From positions 6,932 to 12,969 of the forward strand of contig NZ_SMMD01000877.1 of assembly GCF_009711475.1 (NCBI RefSeq): a DNA stretch of 6,038 nt, in the 5' to 3' direction. Both the position numbers and the translations under genes were made by a program. This DNA comes from Fulvivirga aurantia (GTDB lineage Bacteria > Bacteroidota > Bacteroidia > Cytophagales > Cyclobacteriaceae). Below the pieces are notes generated by a model. That model ran no database searches. It saw only the letters and a list, made by a program, of their open reading frames with translations, and was not told where the DNA came from. Positions 1 through 6,026 of this stretch are shown here, in pieces; positions within the stretch are counted from its first letter, which is position 1; each line of letters opens with the position of its first letter.

Positions 1-533
1 TCAAGCTTAAGGAAGGAGTTTCCTACACTTTCGACCAGAAATCTGGTGAAATGAAGGTGAAAGGACCTAAAGGTGAGCTTACACAAAGCATTGACCCTGC
101 CTTCAAATTGGTTGAAAACGAAGGTGAGTTGACTTTAGAGAGACCTACTGAGCAGAAGAGACACAAAGCACTACACGGATTATACCGTTCTTTGGTCAAT
201 AACATGGTAGAAGGCGTAACTGAAGGATACAAAAAGCAACTAGAGCTTGTAGGGGTAGGTTATAAAGCAACAGCGCAGAATAATGTGCTTGAGCTAAGTG
301 TAGGTTATTCACATAATATCTGGATGTCTATACCAACTGAACTATCAGTTTCAGCTGAGACTGCCAAAGGTCAGAATCCTGTAATTACATTAGAAGGTAC
401 CGACAAGCAATTAATAGGTCAGGTAGCTGCTAAGATAAAATCACTTAGAAAAGTTGAGCCATACAAAGGTAAAGGTATCAAGTTTGTTGGTGAGCATGTT
501 AGACGTAAAGCTGGTAAGCAGGCTGCTAAATAA
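1..533 (+). CDS. rplF: 50S ribosomal protein L6 (uL6), 5'-truncated by the window edge
   Basis: L6 binds 23S rRNA near the factor-binding site of the large subunit. The reading frame is open from the left edge (first complete codon at base 3) to TAA at 531-533, giving 176 visible residues. The family is usually about 180 residues, so only some 8-10 N-terminal residues lie outside. The ATG at 51 is internal, because residues upstream of it (KLKEGVSYTF) match the usual start of the first L6 domain. Recognisable motifs are VKGPKGEL in the first domain, RHKALHGLYRSLVNNM in the middle, and the C-terminal L6 signature VEPYKGKGIKFVGE followed by a basic tail (RRKAGKQAAK). The first beta-hairpin looks about two residues longer than in many L6 proteins. 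The gene ends in tandem stops, TAATAA, and rplR follows after 8 bases. Identification is firm; only the start is missing. Confidence 0.98.
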   Translation, partial: KLKEGVSYTFDQKSGEMKVKGPKGELTQSIDPAFKLVENEGELTLERPTEQKRHKALHGLYRSLVNNMVEGVTEGYKKQLELVGVGYKATAQNNVLELSVGYSHNIWMSIPTELSVSAETAKGQNPVITLEGTDKQLIGQVAAKIKSLRKVEPYKGKGIKFVGEHVRRKAGKQAAK

Positions 534-541
534 TAAAGGAA

Positions 542-889
542 ATGGCATTTAATAAATATAAAAGAAGACAGAGAATTAAAGGCGGTATCAGACGCAAAAT
601 CAACGGTACTGCTGAAAGGCCAAGACTTTCTGTATACAAGAGTAACAAAGGTATTTACGCCCAGCTTATAGATGATACAAAAGGACATACGATAGCAATG
701 TCTAACTCTAAAGAGCTAGGAAGCGACAAGGTAAACCTTGAAGTTTCTGAAAATGTAGGGAAGAAATTGGCTGAGAAAGCATCTGCAGAAGGTATAAAGA
801 CTATCGTTTTTGATAGAAACGGATACTTGTATCACGGAAAAATTAAAGCTTTGGCAGATGGTGTCAGAGATGGAGGTCTAAAATTTTAA
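542..889 (+). CDS. rplR: 50S ribosomal protein L18 (uL18)
   Basis: L18 binds 5S rRNA and helps anchor it, with L5, in the central protuberance of the large subunit. The 115-residue product has the normal length for bacterial L18. It starts with a basic, RNA-binding tail (KYKRRQRIKGGIRRKI, about residues 5-20), followed by the typical RPRLSVYKSNKGIYAQLIDD strand region (27-46). The C-terminal part has TIVFDRNGYLYHGKIKALAD (87-106) and the ending VRDGGLKF. The start at 542 is the only sensible one and gives the family N-terminus. An AAGGA sequence sits at 536-540, but only one base separates it from the ATG, which is too close for a normal Shine-Dalgarno contact. Spacing to rplF is 8 bases and to rpsE 6 bases. 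Confidence 0.98.
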   Translation: MAFNKYKRRQRIKGGIRRKINGTAERPRLSVYKSNKGIYAQLIDDTKGHTIAMSNSKELGSDKVNLEVSENVGKKLAEKASAEGIKTIVFDRNGYLYHGKIKALADGVRDGGLKF

Positions 890-895
890 AGCATT

Positions 896-1414
896 ATGTC
901 TCAAAGTAATATAAGATCAGTAAAAGCTAGTGAAATAGACCTTAAAGAAAAGGTTGTTGCCATTAAGCGTGTTGCTAAGGTAGTTAAGGGTGGTAGAAGA
1001 TTTAGTTTCTCTGCTATCGTAGTTGTTGGAGACGGCAACGGTGTTGTAGGATACGGCCTTGGTAAAGCAAATGAGGTAACTGACGCTATCACTAAAGGAA
1101 TTGATGACGCCAAAAAGAACTTAGTAAAAGTGCCTGTAATTAAAGGTACTGTTCCTCACGAGTCATTAGGTAAATATAGTGGTGGTTTCGTACTACTTAA
1201 GCCTGCAGCTCCTGGTACAGGTGTTATCGCAGGTGGTGCGATGCGTGCGGTATTAGAAAGTGCTGGTGTACACAATGTACTGGCCAAATCTAAAGGATCT
1301 TCTAACCCTCATAACGTGGTAAAAGCAACTTTTGATGCTCTGACCAACATGAGAGACCCTTATACAGTGGCTCAGCAAAGAGGTATTTCATTATCTAAAG
1401 TTTTCAACGGATAA
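896..1414 (+). CDS. rpsE: 30S ribosomal protein S5 (uS5)
   Basis: S5 sits at the back of the small subunit, contacts 16S rRNA with S4 and S8, and contributes to decoding accuracy and to the mRNA entry channel. The product is 172 residues, normal for the family. The N-terminal double-stranded-RNA-binding-like domain (about 18-82) carries [20 protein letters not shown] (31-50), and [14 protein letters not shown] follows. The C-terminal domain (about 90-165) has [19 protein letters not shown] and then [17 protein letters not shown]. The loop where E. coli spectinomycin-resistance changes map reads [13 protein letters not shown] here. By alignment by eye, Ala27 takes the place of E. coli Ser22; whether this affects drug response cannot be told from sequence. 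No Shine-Dalgarno sequence precedes the ATG. rpmD begins 4 bases after the stop. Confidence 0.98.
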   Translation: MSQSNIRSVKASEIDLKEKVVAIKRVAKVVKGGRRFSFSAIVVVGDGNGVVGYGLGKANEVTDAITKGIDDAKKNLVKVPVIKGTVPHESLGKYSGGFVLLKPAAPGTGVIAGGAMRAVLESAGVHNVLAKSKGSSNPHNVVKATFDALTNMRDPYTVAQQRGISLSKVFNG

Positions 1415-1418
1415 GATT

Positions 1419-1598
1419 ATGGCAAAAGTTAGAATAGCGCAGATTAAAAGCACGATCAAACGTCCTGAAAATCAGAAGCGTACAATAAAGGCCCTAGGTC
1501 TTGGTAAGATAAATAGAGCGGTAGAGGTTGAACTTACACCTCAAATAGCAGGAATGATTAATAAAGTTAATCACTTGGTAACCGTAACTGAAATATAA
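1419..1598 (+). CDS. rpmD: 50S ribosomal protein L30 (uL30), short gene
   Basis: L30 is a small protein on the surface of the large subunit, in contact with 23S rRNA. Translating from the ATG at 1419 gives 59 residues ending with TAA at 1596-1598, the usual size for bacterial L30. The family pattern is clear: a first strand MAKVRIAQIKSTI, then the basic loop RPENQKRTIKALGLGKINRA (15-34). Next come VEVELTPQIAGMINKVNHLV and the final strand VTVTEI. The position between rpsE and rplO is the standard one for this gene. The gene starts 4 bases after the rpsE stop (GATT), without a Shine-Dalgarno sequence, so translation may be coupled to rpsE. It is followed by the 49-base gap before rplO. Confidence 0.97.
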   Translation: MAKVRIAQIKSTIKRPENQKRTIKALGLGKINRAVEVELTPQIAGMINKVNHLVTVTEI

Positions 1599-1647
1599 AA
1601 ATTAATCCGAGTCTATTAAATTAGGCGTTAGGCAAAATAAAAATCAG
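1599..1647 (+). other. rpmD-rplO intergenic spacer, A/T-rich, with a TTAGGC direct repeat
   Basis: This 49-base gap stands out because most neighbouring gaps are 1-8 bases. It contains no open reading frame of note, no convincing hairpin and no Shine-Dalgarno sequence before rplO. Just upstream of rplO the sequence is A-rich (GCAAAATAAAAATCAG). A short direct repeat, TTAGGC at 1621-1626 and again at 1628-1633, is visible and may be chance. I do not see a good match to the Bacteroidota promoter consensus (TTTG around -33, TAnnTTTG around -7). Its role, if any, is unknown. Confidence 0.5.
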
Positions 1648-2094
1648 ATGAAATTAAGTACACTAAAACCTGCAGAAGGTTCAGTAAAAAATAAAAAGAG
1701 AATTGGTAGAGGACAAGGTTCTGGTAGAGGTGGTACTTCTACAAGAGGTCACAAAGGTGCCAAGTCTCGTTCTGGTTACTCAAAAAAGATAGGTTTTGAA
1801 GGTGGGCAAATGCCTTTACAAAGAAGGGTGCCTAAGTTTGGCTTTACTAGTCCAAACAGAATTGAGTATAAGGCTATTAACTTATCATCAATTCAGAAAC
1901 TTATCGATGAGGCTAAAGTTAAAGCTATCGATGTACAGACATTAGTAGAACATGGCTTGGCTGGTAAAAATGATGTGATTAAAATTCTCGGTAATGGAGA
2001 ATTGAAAACAAAAGTTGATGTTACAGCCCATGCTTTTTCTGCTTCTGCTTCAAAAGCAATAGAGGCAGCAGGAGGAAAAGTTACTAAGCTTTAA
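1648..2094 (+). CDS. rplO: 50S ribosomal protein L15 (uL15)
   Basis: L15 is a large-subunit protein that enters assembly at a middle to late stage and reaches deep into 23S rRNA through its extended N-terminal arm. The product has 148 residues, as expected. The glycine- and arginine-rich arm is evident: MKLSTLKPAEGS (1-12), KRIGRGQGSGRGGTSTRGHK (17-36), GYSKKIGFEGGQMPLQRRVPK (43-63). The globular C-terminal domain contains the L15 signature region IKILGNGELKTKVDVTAHAF (111-130) and SASASKAIEAAGGKV. The ATG at 1648 yields the conserved MKLSTLKP start. There is no Shine-Dalgarno sequence; the leader is A-rich. secY begins two bases after the stop, the usual L15-SecY pairing, which implies coupled translation. 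Confidence 0.98.
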   Translation: MKLSTLKPAEGSVKNKKRIGRGQGSGRGGTSTRGHKGAKSRSGYSKKIGFEGGQMPLQRRVPKFGFTSPNRIEYKAINLSSIQKLIDEAKVKAIDVQTLVEHGLAGKNDVIKILGNGELKTKVDVTAHAFSASASKAIEAAGGKVTKL

Positions 2095-2096
2095 TT

Positions 2097-3410
2097 ATGA
2101 AAAAATTTTTTACTACCATAAAGAATATCTTCTCGATTGAAGATCTCAGAGTTAGGATTCTAAATACTGTTGGATTCCTAATGATTTTCAGACTGGGGTC
2201 TTTTATCGTATTACCTGGTGTAGATCCTGACCTTTTAGGTGAAGGTACATCAGGAGGAATATTTGACTTTATTAATACATTCCTTGGAGGCTCATTTAGT
2301 AGAGCTTCAATTTTTGCGTTAGGTATAATGCCATATATATCAGCTTCAATTGTTATACAATTGATGACAGTGGCGGTCCCTTACTTCCAAAAGTTGCAAA
2401 AGGAAGGCGAGTCAGGTAGAAAGAAATTAACTCAAATAACAAGAGTTTTAACCATTGCAATCACAGCAGCGCAAGGGGGTAGCTACCTGGCGGTAACAAT
2501 ACCTTCAGAAGCGATTTACAACCCAGGAGTATTCTTCTCTGTATCTTCAGTAATTATACTCGTAGCTGGTACTATGTTCTGTATGTGGTTAGGTGAGCGT
2601 ATTACTGATAAAGGTATAGGTAACGGTATCTCGATGCTGATCATGATTGGTATCATTTCTAGATTGCCTGGTTCATTATTAGGTGAAGCTGTTTCTAGAG
2701 GAATGAGTGGTGCATTAATGTTCGTATTAGAAATTGTTGCTCTATTCTTCATCGTTATGGCAGTAGTGATGTTAACACAAGCTACCCGAAGAATACCAAT
2801 TCAGTATGCGAAACAGGTTATAGGTAATAAACTGTATGGTGGTAAAAGAGATTATATTCCATTAAAAGTGAATGCGTCAGGTGTAATGCCTATCATCTTT
2901 GCTCAGGCATTGATGTTCATTCCGCCAATGATCGCTGGCTTATGGTCAGACAGTGATGTAGGAGCTTATATAGGAGCTACGTTTGCAGATCCTTACGGAT
3001 GGCAATACAATTTAGTATTTGGAATTTTAATACTATTGTTTACGTTCTTCTACACTGCGATTACGGTTAACCCTAATGATATTGCAGACAACCTGAAAAG
3101 AAATGGTGGTTTCATCCCAGGTATTAAGCCAGGGAAACAAACTTCCGAATTTATAGATCAGGTATTGACAAAAATAACTTTACCAGGCTCTATTTTCTTA
3201 GCGATAGTGGCTGTATTACCAGCATTTGCTGTACAGGCAGGTGTTAGTGCAGGTTTCGCTCAGTTCTACGGAGGTACTTCCCTTTTAATTATGGTAGGTG
3301 TTGTACTAGATACCTTACAGCAGATTGAAAGTTATCTTCTAATGAGACATTATGAAGGTATGATGAAGTCTGGAAAAGTGAAAGGACGTTCTCAAATTGC
3401 AGCTGCTTAG
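2097..3410 (+). CDS. secY: Protein translocase channel subunit SecY
   Basis: SecY is the central channel of the SecYEG translocon in the inner membrane, passing unfolded secretory proteins (with SecA) and inserting membrane proteins from ribosomes. The product has 437 residues, typical, with about ten hydrophobic segments. Visible landmarks are TM1 FRLGSFIVLPGVD (31-43), the plug region GIFDFINTFLGGSF (54-67), and TM2 ALGIMPYISASIVIQLM (74-90). The cytosolic loop KEGESGRKKLTQITR (102-116) and GERITDKGIGNGISMLI (166-182) follow. RRIPIQYAK (231-239) marks the large cytosolic loop, and then comes YIPLKVNASGVMPIIFAQ (253-270). NPNDIADNLKRNGGFIPGIK (325-344) is the other ribosome- and SecA-contacting loop. 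The C-terminal TM is GTSLLIMVGVVLDTLQQIES (393-412), with a basic tail. The gene lies 2 bases after rplO and 6 before map. No truncation or odd residue was seen. Confidence 0.98.
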   Translation: MKKFFTTIKNIFSIEDLRVRILNTVGFLMIFRLGSFIVLPGVDPDLLGEGTSGGIFDFINTFLGGSFSRASIFALGIMPYISASIVIQLMTVAVPYFQKLQKEGESGRKKLTQITRVLTIAITAAQGGSYLAVTIPSEAIYNPGVFFSVSSVIILVAGTMFCMWLGERITDKGIGNGISMLIMIGIISRLPGSLLGEAVSRGMSGALMFVLEIVALFFIVMAVVMLTQATRRIPIQYAKQVIGNKLYGGKRDYIPLKVNASGVMPIIFAQALMFIPPMIAGLWSDSDVGAYIGATFADPYGWQYNLVFGILILLFTFFYTAITVNPNDIADNLKRNGGFIPGIKPGKQTSEFIDQVLTKITLPGSIFLAIVAVLPAFAVQAGVSAGFAQFYGGTSLLIMVGVVLDTLQQIESYLLMRHYEGMMKSGKVKGRSQIAAA

Positions 3411-3416
3411 GTTATA

Positions 3417-4190
3417 ATGATTCATTATAAGTCTAAGGAAGAGGTAGAGATAATAAAAGAAAGTGCGCAGATCTTAGGAAAAGCGCATGGTGAAGTGGCT
3501 AAAATGGTTAAGCCGGGTGTTAAAACCATAGAGCTTGACAAAATAGCCGAAGAATATATAAGAGATAACGGAGGGGTTCCATCGTTTAAAAATTACAATG
3601 GTTTTCCTTCATCGTTGTGTATCTCACTTAATGAAAATGTAGTCCATGGTTTTCCAAGTGATTACGAGCTGGAAGAAGGCGATATAATCTCAGTTGATTG
3701 TGGGGTCTTTTTCAAAGGTTTTCACAGTGACTCGGCTTATACTTATCCTGTGGGAAAAGTAAGTGATGATGTACAACAGTTATTGAAGGTGACAAAAGAG
3801 TCGCTCTATAAAGGTATTGAAGAAGCAGTTTGTGGGAATCGAATAGGAGACATAGCCTATGCCATTCAAAACCATGCCGAACAATTTGGTTATGGTATTG
3901 TAAGAGAGCTAGTAGGCCATGGTCTTGGCAGAGATTTACACGAGAGTCCGGAAGTTCCTAATTATGGTAAACGAGGCAAAGGCCCTAAGCTTAAAGAAGG
4001 CTTAGTGATAGCCATCGAGCCCATGATTAACTTAGGAGCTAGAAGTGTGGTGCAAGAGGCAGACGGATGGACCATAAGAACTGCAGACAGGAAGCCATCA
4101 GCTCATTACGAGCACACTGTGGCGATCTTTAAAGAGGGAACCGAAGTGTTAACAACACATAAGTATATAGAAGAGAACTTTAAATTTTAA
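3417..4190 (+). CDS. map: Type I methionine aminopeptidase
   Basis: This cytosolic metalloenzyme removes the initiator methionine from new proteins when the second residue is small. The 257-residue product has the pita-bread fold pattern of the class, with no N-terminal zinc-finger extension. All five metal ligands are present by motif: Asp94 (ISVDCGV), Asp105 (FHSDSAYTY), His168 ([19 protein letters not shown]), Glu201 (IAIEPMI) and Glu232 (HYEHTVAI). His77 (NVVHGFP) and His175 (DLHE) correspond to the conserved active-site histidines (His79 and His178 of the E. coli enzyme). The ATG at 3417 gives an N-terminus ([20 protein letters not shown]) that matches the family. It starts 6 bases after secY and ends 1 base before infA. 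secY-map-infA without adk is the order I would expect in Bacteroidota. Confidence 0.98.
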   Translation: MIHYKSKEEVEIIKESAQILGKAHGEVAKMVKPGVKTIELDKIAEEYIRDNGGVPSFKNYNGFPSSLCISLNENVVHGFPSDYELEEGDIISVDCGVFFKGFHSDSAYTYPVGKVSDDVQQLLKVTKESLYKGIEEAVCGNRIGDIAYAIQNHAEQFGYGIVRELVGHGLGRDLHESPEVPNYGKRGKGPKLKEGLVIAIEPMINLGARSVVQEADGWTIRTADRKPSAHYEHTVAIFKEGTEVLTTHKYIEENFKF

Positions 4191-4191
4191 T

Positions 4192-4410
4192 ATGGCGAAG
4201 CAAAAATCTATAGAACAAGATGGTACAATTAGTGAGGCCCTTTCTAACGCAATGTTTAGAGTTGAATTAGAAAACGGACATGAGGTAATTGCACACATCT
4301 CTGGAAAAATGAGAATGAACTATATTAAAATTTTACCGGGTGACAAGGTAAAACTAGAGATGTCACCTTACGATTTGACAAAAGGAAGAATTGTTTATCG
4401 ATATAAATAA
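4192..4410 (+). CDS. infA: Translation initiation factor IF-1
   Basis: IF-1 binds the A-site region of the 30S subunit and, with IF-2 and IF-3, supports formation of the initiation complex. The 72-residue product is a single S1-like OB-fold domain of standard length. Diagnostic segments are [20 protein letters not shown] (10-29), [20 protein letters not shown] (32-51), [21 protein letters not shown] (53 to the end). The start is one base after the map stop codon, and the [12 protein letters not shown]-terminus is the conserved one, so translation is probably coupled to map. rpmJ begins 5 bases downstream. No Shine-Dalgarno sequence is seen. Confidence 0.98.
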   Translation: MAKQKSIEQDGTISEALSNAMFRVELENGHEVIAHISGKMRMNYIKILPGDKVKLEMSPYDLTKGRIVYRYK

Positions 4411-4415
4411 AAGAA

Positions 4416-4532
4416 ATGAAAGTTAAAGCTTCAGTAAAAAAGCGTAGCGCTGATTGCAAGATTATCAGAAGAAAGGGAAAGGTCTACGTGATCAACAAAA
4501 AAAATCCAAGGTTTAAACAAAGACAAGGCTAA
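4416..4532 (+). CDS. rpmJ: 50S ribosomal protein L36 (bL36), short gene, zinc-ligand-poor form
   Basis: L36 is the smallest large-subunit protein and helps stabilise 23S rRNA late in assembly. Translation from the ATG at 4416 gives 38 residues, exactly the common bacterial length, beginning [10 protein letters not shown] and ending in the family signature FKQRQG. In the zinc-binding form (for example E. coli) the ligands are Cys11, Cys14, Cys27 and His33. Here those positions are Ser, Cys, Asn and Phe, so only one ligand remains and zinc binding is unlikely. As I recall, such ligand-poor L36 proteins are usual in Bacteroidota, so this is probably the normal working form and not decay. It starts 5 bases after infA (leader AAGAA) and ends 3 bases before rpsM. 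Confidence 0.97.
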   Translation: MKVKASVKKRSADCKIIRRKGKVYVINKKNPRFKQRQG

Positions 4533-4535
4533 ACT

Positions 4536-4913
4536 ATGGCAAGAATAGCAGGAGTAGATATACCCGATAATAAGCGTGGTGAAATTGCTTTAACCTATAT
4601 TTTCGGTATAGGTAGAAGTACAGCTCAGAACATACTAACTGAGGCTGGCATTGATTGGAGCAAAAAAGCTCAAGATTGGACAGATGATGAAGCAAGTAAG
4701 ATTCGTTCAATTATCAGTGAGAATCATAAGGTAGAGGGTGTACTCAAATCAGAAGTACAGATGAGTATTAAGCGTTTGCTTGATATAGGATGTTACAGAG
4801 GGTTGAGACACAGAAGAGGGCTACCTGTTCGAGGTCAAAGAACTAAGAACAACTCGAGAACCAGAAAGGGTAAGAGAAAAACCGTAGCCAATAAAAAGAA
4901 AGCTACTAAATAA
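4536..4913 (+). CDS. rpsM: 30S ribosomal protein S13 (uS13)
   Basis: S13 lies in the head of the small subunit, forms bridges to the large subunit, and contacts tRNA through its C-terminal tail. The product has 125 residues, the usual length. The start [20 protein letters not shown] and [14 protein letters not shown] are typical. A helix-two-turn-helix region follows, and the signature [20 protein letters not shown] lies at 88-107. The very basic tail ([17 protein letters not shown]) is the tRNA-contacting extension. In E. coli this is the first gene of the alpha operon, and S4 represses it through a pseudoknot in the leader. Here only 3 bases separate it from rpmJ, so no such leader exists in the spacer. 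It ends with the tandem stops TAATAG. Confidence 0.98.
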   Translation: MARIAGVDIPDNKRGEIALTYIFGIGRSTAQNILTEAGIDWSKKAQDWTDDEASKIRSIISENHKVEGVLKSEVQMSIKRLLDIGCYRGLRHRRGLPVRGQRTKNNSRTRKGKRKTVANKKKATK

Positions 4914-4928
4914 TAGTAACTAAAAGAC

Positions 4929-5321
4929 ATGGCACAAAAAAGAAAAGATAAAGCAAAAAAACGCGTAGTAGCAGTTGAGGCTATAGGTGAAGCGCATATC
5001 AAGGCTTCATTTAACAACATTATTATCTCCATGACAAATACAACCGGTCAGGTTATTTCATGGGCTTCTGCTGGAAAAATGGGTTTCAAAGGCTCTAAGA
5101 AAAACACTCCTTACGCTGCTCAAATGGCAGCTCAGGATTGTGCTCAAAAGGCTTACGATCTTGGTTTAAGAAAGGTTGAAGTATACGTAAAAGGTCCTGG
5201 AGCTGGTAGAGAATCAGCCATCAGAACCATCCAAAATACTGGTATTGAGATTACAGTAATCAAAGATGTTACTCCTCTACCACACAATGGTTGTAGACCG
5301 CCTAAGAGAAGAAGAGTATAA
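4929..5321 (+). CDS. rpsK: 30S ribosomal protein S11 (uS11)
   Basis: S11 sits on the platform of the small subunit, next to the mRNA exit and the 3' end of 16S rRNA. The product has 130 residues, as expected. Motifs seen: [20 protein letters not shown] (21-40), [20 protein letters not shown] (44-63), [13 protein letters not shown], and the S11 signature [20 protein letters not shown] (78-97). The end is [16 protein letters not shown]. Asn120-Gly121 corresponds to the Asn119-Gly site of E. coli S11 that is known to form isoaspartate. A 15-base A-rich spacer precedes it with no Shine-Dalgarno sequence. It terminates with tandem TAATAA, and rpsD follows after 27 bases. Confidence 0.98.
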   Translation: MAQKRKDKAKKRVVAVEAIGEAHIKASFNNIIISMTNTTGQVISWASAGKMGFKGSKKNTPYAAQMAAQDCAQKAYDLGLRKVEVYVKGPGAGRESAIRTIQNTGIEITVIKDVTPLPHNGCRPPKRRRV

Positions 5322-5348
5322 TAATATTAATAGAAAAGACATTTTATA

Positions 5349-5954
5349 ATGGCAAGATATAGAGGTCCTAAAACGAAAATCGCCAGAAGATTTAATGAAC
5401 CAATCTTCGGTCCAAGTAAGGCTCTTCAGAAGAAAAGCTACCCTCCTGGCCAGCATGGTCGTGGTAGAAGAAGAAAAGAGTCTGAATATGCAGTTCAGTT
5501 AAAGGAAAAGCAAAAAGCAAAATACACTTACGGTGTATTAGAGAAGCAGTTCTCTAACTTGTTCGACAAGGCTTCAAGAAAGTCTGGAGTAACAGGTGAG
5601 ATATTACTTCAACTGTTAGAAACAAGATTGGACAACGCAGTATTTCGTTTAGGAATTGCTCCAACTCGAAGAGCTGCTAGACAACTTGTACTTCACAAAC
5701 ACATAACTGTTAATGGAGGTATTGTTAATATCCCTTCAGTAGCATTGAAACCAGGTGACGTTGTGGCTGTAAGAGAGAGATCTAAATCTTTAGAAGCTGT
5801 TACGGATAGTTTGGCTTCTCATGGAGCTAAAAACTTCCCTTGGTTAGAGTGGGATGGGAGTGAAATGGTTGGAAAATTAGTTGCTTTCCCTCAGAGAGAT
5901 GAAATTCCTGAGAACATTAATGAGCAGCTAATCGTAGAACTTTACTCGAAATAA
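5349..5954 (+). CDS. rpsD: 30S ribosomal protein S4 (uS4)
   Basis: S4 is a primary 16S rRNA-binding protein that nucleates assembly of the 30S body, and with S3 and S5 it lines the mRNA entry pore. The product has 201 residues, normal length. The N-terminal domain begins [15 protein letters not shown] and contains [20 protein letters not shown] (29-48); it has no cysteines, so it is the zinc-free type. The S4 RNA-binding domain covers about 92-155, with [20 protein letters not shown] (92-111), [13 protein letters not shown] and [14 protein letters not shown]. The C-terminus [15 protein letters not shown] is typical. The start follows a 27-base A/T-rich spacer. In E. coli S4 is the translational repressor of its own operon; whether that holds here is unknown. 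A hairpin lies 19 bases after its stop codon. Confidence 0.98.
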   Translation: MARYRGPKTKIARRFNEPIFGPSKALQKKSYPPGQHGRGRRRKESEYAVQLKEKQKAKYTYGVLEKQFSNLFDKASRKSGVTGEILLQLLETRLDNAVFRLGIAPTRRAARQLVLHKHITVNGGIVNIPSVALKPGDVVAVRERSKSLEAVTDSLASHGAKNFPWLEWDGSEMVGKLVAFPQRDEIPENINEQLIVELYSK

Positions 5955-5973
5955 TTTCTATAAAATATTTAGC

Positions 5974-6001
5974 AGTCCCACCTTTCTGGATAGGTGGGAC
6001 T
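5974..6001 (+). promoter_or_regulatory. Perfect 10-bp hairpin between rpsD and rpoA (possible attenuator or RNA-processing site)
   Basis: The left arm AGTCCCACCT (5974-5983) and the right arm AGGTGGGACT (5992-6001) are exact reverse complements around an 8-base loop, TTCTGGAT. Six of the ten pairs are G-C. The stem is not followed by a run of T (the next bases are ATAACTTTAAAAAG), nor preceded by one suitable for the other strand, so it is not a textbook intrinsic terminator. Placed between a ribosomal-protein gene and rpoA, it could reduce transcription into rpoA, protect the 3' end of an rpsD message, or act as a processing or protein-binding site. The structure is directly visible; the role is inference. 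Confidence 0.7.
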
Positions 6002-6026
6002 ATAACTTTAAAAAGTTAATTTAACT

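Noticed and set aside
51..533. ATG at base 51 as the start of L6
   Set aside because: The frame is open upstream to the window edge, and the upstream residues (KLKEGVSYTF) belong to the first L6 domain; the true start is left of the window.
536..540. AAGGA as the Shine-Dalgarno site of rplR
   Set aside because: Only one base separates it from the ATG, which is too close for normal pairing; it may reflect A-rich sequence alone.
419..688. Minus-strand open frame across the rplF-rplR junction
   Set aside because: It lies opposite two certain ribosomal-protein genes and its translation has no recognisable domain. The same holds for the minus-strand frames at 23-232, 901-1113, 2516-2752 and 4835-5032.
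5955..5973. Possible promoter for rpoA in the A/T-rich stretch TATAAAATATTT
   Set aside because: It resembles a generic TATA-like stretch, but no TTTG-containing -33/-7 pair of the Bacteroidota type could be placed.
5974..6001. The hairpin as a classical rho-independent terminator of rpsD
   Set aside because: No run of T follows the stem, and rpoA begins 25 bases further on, so it is recorded as a possible regulatory hairpin instead.
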